A DNA stretch of 64,000 nt, from assembly GCA_023421245.1 (NCBI GenBank), contig JAEZTV010000009.1, positions 1 to 64,000 of the forward strand, read 5' to 3'. The DNA comes from Bacillota bacterium (GTDB lineage Bacteria; Bacillota; Clostridia; Oscillospirales; Ruminococcaceae). Positions 16,107 through 23,670 of this stretch are shown one piece after another (the first letter of the stretch is position 1; each line of letters begins with the position of its first letter). The position numbers and the translations under genes are program-made. The notes below the pieces were generated by a model that was given only the letters and a program-made list of their open reading frames with translations, had not been told where the DNA came from and did not search any database.

Positions 16107-19100
16107 TTACGTTTCCGGTTTGACAGCTTGTTCCTCCAGTGCATCAAGCACCGCCGTGATGGTATCGGGGGGCTGCTCACCGGGTAACATTCGCACTGCA
16201 AGATAGGGACGGTTGCCGGCATTAAACAGTACGCGCCCGCGCAGTGCCGCCACAAGGCCGCTTGCAGTCTGCATGGAAAAGCTGTTCATATACAGCAGCA
16301 GGCTGTCCGCCTTTTGGTTGATCTCCGTAATGCCAAAGCGTGCCGCGCGATTGCGCATAAGCGCAACGTCAATCAGGCCGCGCACTGCCGGCGGCGGCTC
16401 GCCGAAACGGTCAATCAGCTCGTCGATGACATCGAGCATATCGTTGTTGTCGCGAATGCCGGCAATGCGGCGGTACACCTCAATACGCTGGGTGGTATGC
16501 TCAATATACCGTTCGGGGATATGCGCCTCAATGCGTACATCGATCAGGCATTCGGAGGTATCGGGTGTTTCAGGCTGCTCGCCGCGTGCATCGAGCACAG
16601 CCTCACTTAACAGCTTAACGTACAGGTCATATCCGACCGAGGCCATATGCCCGTGCTGCTGACCGCCCAAGATGCTGCCCGCCCCGCGTATTTCAAGATC
16701 GCGCATTGCAATGCGAAAGCCCGAGCCGAACTTGGTGAACTCGCGGATGGCGGTAAGCCGTTTTGCCGCAATATCGCTTACCACCTTGCCGCGCCGAAAT
16801 GTCATGTATGCAAACGCGCGGCGGCTGGAGCGCCCCACACGCCCGCGCAGCTGATACAGCTGCGAAAGCCCCATGTAATCGGCATCCTCGATGATGAGGG
16901 TGTTGCAGTTGGCAACGTCTACCCCTGTTTCGATGATGGTGGTGCACACAAGAATGTCAAGCTCATGATCCACCAGCTTGCGCCATACCTCCGAAAGCTC
17001 CTCCTCACCCATGCGGCCGTGCGCGGTTGCAATGCGTGCGTGGGGCAGATCGCGCAAAATCTGTGCCGCGCGGGATGTGATGCTTTCGATGCGGTTGTGG
17101 ATATAGTATACCTGCCCGCCGCGCCGCAGCTCCCGGCGCATCGCTTCGGCTATCACGTTATCGTCATGCTCCAGCACATAGGTTTGTACGGGGTGGCGGT
17201 CCTGCGGCGCTTCATCAATCACCGACATATCGCGGATGCCCGACATCGCCATGTTCAGTGTGCGGGGGATAGGGGTTGCAGAAAGGGTGAGCACATCGAC
17301 GTTTGTGCACAGCTCCTTGAGCCGTTCCTTCTGCGCCACGCCAAACCGCTGCTCCTCATCCACAATCACAAGCCCAAGGTCTTTGAACCTGATATCCTTT
17401 TGCACCAAACGGTGGGTGCCGATAATCAGGTCGATGTCGCCGCGTGCGAGCGCACGCACAATCTTTTCCTGTTCCTTTGCGCTGCGAAAGCGCGATAACA
17501 GCTCTATGCGGATCGGGTAGCCTTCAAAGCGGCGGAGCACCGTCTGGTAATGCTGCCACGCAAGGATGGTGGTGGGTACAAGCAGTGCGCACTGCTTGCC
17601 CTCGGTGACGCACTTAAACGCACCGCGCAGCGCAACCTCGGTTTTTCCAAAGCCAACGTCGCCGCACAAAAGGCGGTCCATCGGCACGCTGCTTTGCATA
17701 TCGCGCTTAATCTCAGAGATGCAGCGCAGCTGATCGTCGGTTTCTTCAAATTCAAAGCGCGCATCAAATTCGCGCTGCAGGTCGTCGTCGGCGGAGAAGG
17801 CATAGCCCTCCCGCTGCATCCGCTTTGAGTATAGTTCAATTAACTCTTTTGCCATATCGGCAACCGCACTTTTTACGCGCGAACGGGTACGCGCCCATTC
17901 GCCGCCGCTCAGCTTATGCAGCCGAACCGCGCCGTCATCGCGCGGACCGATGTATTTGGAAACAAGGTCAAGCTGCGTAACGGGCACATACAGCGTGTCG
18001 GCGCCCTGATAGCGTATCTTGATATAATCCTTGATAACTCCCTGCATATCAAGCTTGTGGATGCCCTCAAACACGCCGATGCCGTGCGAAACATGCACGA
18101 CATAGTCGCCCACCGTAAGGTCGCTGAGGGTTCTTATAATCTCCTTCGCGGAACGTTTTGCCCGGATGCGCGCCTTGGAAAGTGCCGCAATTCTGCCGTG
18201 GGTAATCAGCGCACAGCGCGCGTCATGCAGCTCAAAGCCTGCCGAAAGCGCACCGGATGCCACGAGCACCCTGCCGTTTACAGGCGGCGCGCCGTCTTCC
18301 AACACAGGCAGCCCCGCGCGGGAAAGGTCTTGGCGCAGGGTGTCCGCCGCACGCGCCGTGCCGGCAAGCACCACGCAGCAAAAACCGCGGTGGAGATAGC
18401 TGTCAAGGTCTTCCCGTAAAAGTGCAAGCTCACCGCCCCATACAGAGAGTGAGGCGGCGTTTACGGAAATAAGCTCCGCGATGCGCACATCCGCCAGACT
18501 GCGGGCAAAGGTGCTCAGGTGCGTAGCGCCCCGTTCTCCAAAATGGGCCGCAAGGTGGGTAAACTCGAGGGAGTATTGGTCCAGCCCTTTGAACAGGATG
18601 CCCTCGTCAAACAGCTGCTTCATATCCTCATGATGCTGCCACATAGCACCTTTCAGGGTCTCCTTAACCTTAAAGGTTTCGGATACAAATAAAAGATTGT
18701 CCTTGCAGTAGTCAAATATGGTAGCGGGGTTTTTATAGATGAGCGGCAGGTACTTGTCCAGACTGCCGCGGTATATGCCGTCGGTAAGTGCGGTAATATC
18801 CTGCTCACAATTCTTTGTTACCTCGGCGGCAAGCTTGCCGCGCACCTTGGAGGCGAGCTCCCGAATCTGCGTGCAGAGGCGGCCGGTATCGGTGCAGATT
18901 ACCTCGGTGGCGGGGGTGATGTGCACCTTTTTCATAGTATCGGTACGGCGCTGGCTTTCAAGCTCGAAGGAGGAGATGGTGTCGATCTCATCCCCCCACA
19001 GCTCGATGCGCACGGGGGTTGGCAGGTCGGGCGGGTAGAAGTCTATAATACCGCCGCGGTGCGAGAATTGGCATACGCCGTCCACCTGCGGGCGGTGCTG

Positions 19101-19583
19101 ATAGCCCGCCGCCGCAAGCACGCGCAAAATTTCATTCAAGGGATGAGTTGCGTCGGCGCGGAGTGTTACCGAGGCCGCGGCAAGTGTTTCGGGCGGGACG
19201 GTATACTGCGCCGCGCCCTCGGCGCTTGCGACAATAACGCGGTAATCCTTTGCTAGAATGCGTCCGAGCACCGCAAGCCGCGCGTGCTCAAATTCGCCCG
19301 AGACCCCCTCTACCTGACGGAAGGTGAAATCACGCGAGCAGAACAAAAGCGCCATATCCTCGCCGGACATAGCGTTGATATCCTCGCAAAGCCTGCGACC
19401 CTCCGCTTCATCGGCAACAATGCACAGCGCGCGCCGGTTTGTACCGGCGGTCAGGGTGTGGAGGAGCCCCGCCTTGTGAATTGGCGAAAGCCCGACAACA
19501 TCGCAGGGGGTTTTGCTTATGGCGGCATCGCGTATGCGTTCATACTCGGGCAGCCGCTCAAACAATTGGTTATATAGCTGCAT
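16107..19583 (-). CDS. mfd: Transcription-repair coupling factor Mfd
   Basis: Mfd removes RNA polymerase stalled at DNA lesions and recruits UvrA. The 1158-residue length is normal. Domains in order: UvrB-homology and UvrA-binding N-terminus (1-330), the RNA polymerase interaction domain (TVGDYVVHVSHGIGVFEGI), the RecG-like motor with Walker A GDVGFGKTEVA, the box IVDEEQRFGVAQKERLK and LSATPIPRTLNMAMSG, the second helicase domain (IIETGVDVANCNTLIIEDAD ... YQLRGRVGRS), and a C-terminal TRCF/D7 domain. Third gene of a glmU-pth-mfd run on the minus strand, the usual Bacillota order. Confidence 0.97.
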   Translation of the reverse strand: MQLYNQLFERLPEYERIRDAAISKTPCDVVGLSPIHKAGLLHTLTAGTNRRALCIVADEAEGRRLCEDINAMSGEDMALLFCSRDFTFRQVEGVSGEFEHARLAVLGRILAKDYRVIVASAEGAAQYTVPPETLAAASVTLRADATHPLNEILRVLAAAGYQHRPQVDGVCQFSHRGGIIDFYPPDLPTPVRIELWGDEIDTISSFELESQRRTDTMKKVHITPATEVICTDTGRLCTQIRELASKVRGKLAAEVTKNCEQDITALTDGIYRGSLDKYLPLIYKNPATIFDYCKDNLLFVSETFKVKETLKGAMWQHHEDMKQLFDEGILFKGLDQYSLEFTHLAAHFGERGATHLSTFARSLADVRIAELISVNAASLSVWGGELALLREDLDSYLHRGFCCVVLAGTARAADTLRQDLSRAGLPVLEDGAPPVNGRVLVASGALSAGFELHDARCALITHGRIAALSKARIRAKRSAKEIIRTLSDLTVGDYVVHVSHGIGVFEGIHKLDMQGVIKDYIKIRYQGADTLYVPVTQLDLVSKYIGPRDDGAVRLHKLSGGEWARTRSRVKSAVADMAKELIELYSKRMQREGYAFSADDDLQREFDARFEFEETDDQLRCISEIKRDMQSSVPMDRLLCGDVGFGKTEVALRGAFKCVTEGKQCALLVPTTILAWQHYQTVLRRFEGYPIRIELLSRFRSAKEQEKIVRALARGDIDLIIGTHRLVQKDIRFKDLGLVIVDEEQRFGVAQKERLKELCTNVDVLTLSATPIPRTLNMAMSGIRDMSVIDEAPQDRHPVQTYVLEHDDNVIAEAMRRELRRGGQVYYIHNRIESITSRAAQILRDLPHARIATAHGRMGEEELSEVWRKLVDHELDILVCTTIIETGVDVANCNTLIIEDADYMGLSQLYQLRGRVGRSSRRAFAYMTFRRGKVVSDIAAKRLTAIREFTKFGSGFRIAMRDLEIRGAGSILGGQQHGHMASVGYDLYVKLLSEAVLDARGEQPETPDTSECLIDVRIEAHIPERYIEHTTQRIEVYRRIAGIRDNNDMLDVIDELIDRFGEPPPAVRGLIDVALMRNRAARFGITEINQKADSLLLYMNSFSMQTASGLVAALRGRVLFNAGNRPYLAVRMLPGEQPPDTITAVLDALEEQAVKPET

Positions 19584-19673
19584 GGTGGTTCCTTTCGGAA
19601 GCGGAGTAGTAGTGTGGTGAAAAAGTGGGATGCGCTGTAGGGCAAGGCTCTACTGCGCATAACACGCAATGTG

Positions 19674-20300
19674 TTATGCGTTATACCGATTCATGGCGGC
19701 ATCAAAATCGTTTTCCAGCAAAAGCGTTACCGCGTCGCATGCGTTTGCAATTGCCTGCTCCAGCCGCTCGCCATCCGCCTTGGGGAAGGTGGAGAGTACC
19801 CATGCCGCCAAATCATAGTCGGGGTGCGGCTTTGCGCCGATGCCGATGCGCACGCGCGGGTAGTTGTCGCTGCCTGTGAGGTAGATGATGCTGCGCATGC
19901 CCTTTTGCCCGCCATCGCTGCCCTTTTTGCGGATGCGCAGCCGCCCGACATCGAGTGTGATATCGTCAAACAATATGATGGTGCGTTCGGGCGGAATCTT
20001 ATAAAACTGCATGGCATCGCGTACGGCTTCGCCGCTGTTGTTCATAAAGGTTTGGGGCTTGAGCAATAAAACCTTTTTGCCCGCAATACGTCCTATGCCG
20101 GTCAGCGCCTTGAACTTTAAGCGGTTTACCTTAATACCGCCGCGCGCCGCAAGCGCATCGAGCGCCAAAAAGCCAACGTTGTGGCGGGTGTGTTCGTACT
20201 GTTTGCCCGGGTTGCCAAGCCCTGCGATGAGAAACTCCACCGCATCGGAGCTGTTTTGCCGGTTGCCTGCGGCTTTGCCGCCGCTTCTTCTGAATAACAT
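19674..20300 (-). CDS. pth: Peptidyl-tRNA hydrolase
   Basis: Pth releases stalled peptidyl-tRNAs. The fold core is clear: LIAGLGNPGKQYEHTRHNVGF (catalytic His in RHNVGF), KPQTFMNNSGEAV, LFDDITLDVGRLRIRKKGSDGGQKGMRSI and RVRIGIGAKP. The 208-residue form begins about 24 residues before the usual MKLIVGLGNPG start. ATG 20300 is chosen because AAAGGA lies upstream; a GTG next to VEFLIAGLGNPG would give the normal length but has no ribosome site. It starts 37 bp after the glmU stop. Confidence 0.93.
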   Translation of the reverse strand: MLFRRSGGKAAGNRQNSSDAVEFLIAGLGNPGKQYEHTRHNVGFLALDALAARGGIKVNRLKFKALTGIGRIAGKKVLLLKPQTFMNNSGEAVRDAMQFYKIPPERTIILFDDITLDVGRLRIRKKGSDGGQKGMRSIIYLTGSDNYPRVRIGIGAKPHPDYDLAAWVLSTFPKADGERLEQAIANACDAVTLLLENDFDAAMNRYNA

Positions 20301-20337
20301 CTGTCCAGTCCTTTTTGTTTCGTTTGCCGCAGGGAGC

Positions 20338-21711
20338 CTATTTCTTTTGAAACCGCCCCTTGGCATACCCCTTTTTATTAGTCTGGCGTGTACGCCCGAT
20401 TGCCATATCACCGGCGGGAACGTCGTCGGTAACGGTAGTGCCCGCCGCAACATACGCGCCGTTGCCAACCGTTACCGGAGCGATAAGGTTTGCGTTGCAG
20501 CCAACAAAGGCGTTGTCGCCGATGGCGGTGCGCGCTTTATTTTTGCCGTCATAGTTTACGGTAACGACACCGCAGCCAAAATTTACGCCGCTGCCCACAT
20601 CGCTGTCGCCGATATAGGTAAGGTGCGCAATGCTTGTTTTTTCACCCACGACCGAGTTTTTTACCTCAACGAAATCGCCCACCTTGGCATTGTCCTTAAT
20701 GTCGCAGCCGGGGCGAATCTGGGTAAACGGACCGATTGTTACATGGTCGCCGACGCGGGAATAGTACACCTGTGAGGAGTTGAGCGTACTGCCGCTGCCC
20801 ACCCGGCTGTGCTCTAAGATGGTGTTTGGGCCGATGATGCAGCCTGCGCCGATGATACATCCGCTTTTGATGACAGTGCCGGGCAGGATTGTGGTATCCG
20901 CGCCGATTTTTGCATCGGCGGCGATAATAATCCCATCCAGACTGATAAACCGAACGCCGTTTTCGGCATGGGCGCGCAGCACGGCTTCGTTTGCGGTTTT
21001 GTTAAGCTCATACAGCTGCCAAGGGTCGTTGGCACCGAGAATCACACGTTCGTCCTGTGCGTCGAAGGCACCGGCTTTACCGCCGGCCGCAAGAATAAGC
21101 TCGATGGTATCGGTAAGGTAATACTCGCCGGCCGCGTTGTGGTTACTCAGCCGGTCAAGGGCGTCCAGCAGCGCGTCGGCGGTAAACACATACGCGCCGG
21201 AGTTTATCTCGCAGATGGCAAGGGTCTCATCATCCGCATCCTTGTGCTCTACAATACGGCTGATTCCGCTCTCGCCGCGCACAATGCGGCCGTATCCGGC
21301 AGGGTCCTTCACCTGTGCGGTGATGACGGTTGCATCGTTTTGCGCGGTGCGGTGACAGTCGATTGCAGCTTTGACCGTCTGCCCTGTGCACAGGGGGATA
21401 TCGCCGTTGAGCACCACGACATCACCGCCGCGTAAGCTCTCGATAAATGTGCGCGCCTGCAGCACGGCATGACCGGTGCCAAGACGTTCCCGCTGCACTA
21501 CGGTTTGCGCCCTGCCTTCAAAATACTTCACCATCAGGTCGCCGGGCGCGCAGACGACACACACTTCGGCAACCTCTGCACCGACAGCGGCATCGAACAC
21601 CCAGTCAACCATAGGGCGGAACAACACCTCAAGCATCGGTTTCGGTTTGACGCTCTTCATCCGCTTGCCATCGCCGGCCGCCAGAATTACCGCTCCAATC
21701 GGACGCTTCAC
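20338..21711 (-). CDS. glmU: Bifunctional GlmU: GlcN-1-P acetyltransferase / GlcNAc-1-P uridyltransferase
   Basis: GlmU acetylates glucosamine-1-P and transfers UMP to give UDP-GlcNAc, using the product of GlmM (2.86-4.20 kb). The 457 residues have the uridyltransferase motif ILAAGDGKRMKS, the PLCTGQTV and GRIVRGESGISRIVEHKDA segments, and a left-handed beta-helix C-terminal half of hexapeptide repeats, with SDVGSGVNFGCGVVTVNYDGK near the active site. GTG 21711 is chosen because AAAGGCGG lies 8 bases upstream and gives the family start. Upstream in-frame sequence to 21864 crosses the promoter. Confidence 0.96.
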   Translation of the reverse strand: MKRPIGAVILAAGDGKRMKSVKPKPMLEVLFRPMVDWVFDAAVGAEVAEVCVVCAPGDLMVKYFEGRAQTVVQRERLGTGHAVLQARTFIESLRGGDVVVLNGDIPLCTGQTVKAAIDCHRTAQNDATVITAQVKDPAGYGRIVRGESGISRIVEHKDADDETLAICEINSGAYVFTADALLDALDRLSNHNAAGEYYLTDTIELILAAGGKAGAFDAQDERVILGANDPWQLYELNKTANEAVLRAHAENGVRFISLDGIIIAADAKIGADTTILPGTVIKSGCIIGAGCIIGPNTILEHSRVGSGSTLNSSQVYYSRVGDHVTIGPFTQIRPGCDIKDNAKVGDFVEVKNSVVGEKTSIAHLTYIGDSDVGSGVNFGCGVVTVNYDGKNKARTAIGDNAFVGCNANLIAPVTVGNGAYVAAGTTVTDDVPAGDMAIGRTRQTNKKGYAKGRFQKK

Positions 21712-21774
21712 TTCACATACCGCCTTTCTGAAAAAACGTGAAAAGCACGATAAATACCCCATTATCCATTCATT

Positions 21775-21803
21775 ATTATATTCGCAAAGGCTGTAAAATA
21801 CAA
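21775..21803 (-). promoter_or_regulatory. Candidate promoter of the glmU operon
   Basis: On the minus strand, TATAAT (21775-21780) is preceded by TTGTAT (21798-21803) with a 17-bp spacer. The -10 is perfect, the -35 weak. The rest of the glmU/V-ATPase divergent gap (21712-22068) holds a second TATAAT on the plus strand at 21875-21880, a candidate -10 for the V-ATPase operon without a good -35. Confidence 0.55.
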
Positions 21804-22068
21804 GCGTATTGGCCCGCGGCTTTCTTTTTTTGCTGAAGTGTGGCATAATAGAATTAGAAAGCATATGAAATAGGTATAATTTTGCACAGAACTTAAATTT
21901 GGGCTTTTATTTTTTTGCACGAATTGGCTATTGCGTTTTAGTAATAATAGTAATATGATAAAGGCATTCGACCTTGCAAAGAATATCTTAGCCGCAAAGC
22001 CTGCTGTGCAGGCCAAAAAACGATACGCTAAACTATTTTGCAGTATTCCGGAAAGGGTGGATGTACCA

Positions 22069-22395
22069 GTGCAGGCTAACAAACAGGATATCATTCGCCA
22101 GCTCATAGAGATGGACCGCCACGCCCGCGAGATGGTAGAGGATGCGCAGACGCAGCGCCGTCATGCCGAGCTTGAGCTTGCGGCGACCAAAACGAGGCTT
22201 GAGACCGAGATTATTGAGCGGGCACAGCACCGAATTGATAAAATTAAGACCGAGACCACCAATGAGGCGGAGCGACAGAAGCAGGCGATTGAGACTGAAG
22301 GTAAACGCCGGATGCAGCAGCTGACAGAAAACTTTGAGAACAACCACACTGCGTGGGAGGATGCGTTGTTTGCACGCTGCACAGAGCTTTTATAG
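22069..22395 (+). CDS. V-type ATPase coiled-coil stalk subunit (G/H-like)
   Basis: First gene of the V-ATPase operon. The 108 residues are almost entirely heptad-rich alpha helix with long charged runs (HAREMVEDAQTQRRHAELEL, ERAQHRIDKIKTETTNEAER), as expected for the peripheral-stalk subunit that pairs with subunit E (called G, H or AhaH in different systems). The start is taken as GTG 22069 behind GAAAGGGTGG; the frame is open upstream, but that part lacks coiled-coil character. The identification rests on position plus coiled-coil content. Confidence 0.75.
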   Translation: MQANKQDIIRQLIEMDRHAREMVEDAQTQRRHAELELAATKTRLETEIIERAQHRIDKIKTETTNEAERQKQAIETEGKRRMQQLTENFENNHTAWEDALFARCTELL

Positions 22396-22485
22396 AAAAC
22401 GCGACAGCCGAATAACCAGTCCGTGTCGACCTTTCGGCGCGGCTTTTCACATTTAATACAGAAACGGGCAGGGGGGAAGATACCG

Positions 22486-23529
22486 GTGTTTGCGCAAAGC
22501 TCAAGCAATGCAATTCTTACAAAGTCACGGGCAATGTACGGCAAGCGGCTAAAATCGGAGGACTATAAGTACCTGCTGGGCCGGCACTCGGTCAATGAGG
22601 TCGCCCTGTACCTGAAAACCGAAACCGCTTATGAAAAAACGCTCGCCGGAATACAGGAAAGCCTGATACACCGCGGTCAGCTCGAAAATCTGATTCGCCG
22701 TGATACATTGCGTAAATATATAAGGCTTTCACGTTATGAAAGCTCGCCCGACAAAGGGTTTTACCGTTACTATATTATTAACATTGAAACGGAGCAGATT
22801 CTAACGTGTCTGAAGCTGATGAACTCGGGGCTTGCCGAAGGGTATATTGAAACTCTGCCGGGCTACCTTCAGGAGTTCATTTCCATTGATGTTATCAAGC
22901 TTGCACAGGCGCGCTCGTTTGACGATATACTGCAAGTGCTTGCAAAAACAGACTACTACGACGTGCTTGCGCCCTTTCGGCCCGGGCCCGGCGCACATCC
23001 CGACCTGTTTGCGTGCGAGTTTGCACTGCGCCAGTTCTTTTATGATAAAACCTTTGAGCTGATTGACCGGCATTACCACGGCCAGCAGAAAAAACAGCTC
23101 ACCGAGATATTTACCATGCAGATAGAGCTTGGTAATATTTCGAGCATCTACCGCTTAAAGCGCTACTTTCACTCCACACCCGGGGAGATTTCGTCCCGCA
23201 TCCTCAAGGCACACGACAAACGCTTTGACCGCCGTATGCAGGCATTGATTGCAACAAAAACACCGGAGGACATGCTTGCCCTGCTCAACCAGAGCCATCG
23301 GCACAACGTATATTCGGCAGAGGGCGGATTTTCATTTATTGAACAAGCGAACCAGCGCAGGCGGTTTGATGTGAACCGGCGGTTTGTGTCATATTCGATC
23401 TACCCGCCGGTGGTGTTTGCTTCGTTTCTGATTCTCAGCCAGATTGAGATTGACAACCTCGCCAGCATCATCGAGGGCATCCGCTACAAGGTGCCGGAAA
23501 GCGAGCTTGCAAAGCATGTGGTGGCATAA
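22486..23529 (+). CDS. ntpC: V-type ATPase subunit C (AC39 family)
   Basis: Central-axle subunit linking the rotor to the membrane ring. The 347 residues are helical with no membrane segment. Family features include the N-terminal AILTKSRAMYGKRL, a middle YYIINIETEQILTCLKL helix pair and the C-terminal YSIYPPVVFASFLILSQIEIDNLASIIEGIRYK, which matches AC39 proteins' shared end (IEIRNLRTIIEGK-like). GTG 22486 follows AGGGGGGAAG. It lies between the stalk subunit and subunit I. Confidence 0.88.
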   Translation: MFAQSSSNAILTKSRAMYGKRLKSEDYKYLLGRHSVNEVALYLKTETAYEKTLAGIQESLIHRGQLENLIRRDTLRKYIRLSRYESSPDKGFYRYYIINIETEQILTCLKLMNSGLAEGYIETLPGYLQEFISIDVIKLAQARSFDDILQVLAKTDYYDVLAPFRPGPGAHPDLFACEFALRQFFYDKTFELIDRHYHGQQKKQLTEIFTMQIELGNISSIYRLKRYFHSTPGEISSRILKAHDKRFDRRMQALIATKTPEDMLALLNQSHRHNVYSAEGGFSFIEQANQRRRFDVNRRFVSYSIYPPVVFASFLILSQIEIDNLASIIEGIRYKVPESELAKHVVA

Positions 23530-23670
23530 GCGCCGTACGGCCGGTTTGCCGGGTGTGACAGGTCTATGGCGATGAACTCAAACAGGGAACGCATAACAAA
23601 CAGGATCAAACAATCGATACAATCGGGAGCAACCGGCTCCCGAACTTTCAGGAAAGGTGGTGCATAGGGT

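Noticed and set aside
16647..17498. 283-codon frame opposite mfd
   Set aside because: Antisense shadow of the mfd helicase core; composition and lack of motifs argue against coding.
21931..22068. Upstream extension of the first V-ATPase gene
   Set aside because: The frame is open but lacks coiled-coil character and a ribosome site; GTG 22069 has both.
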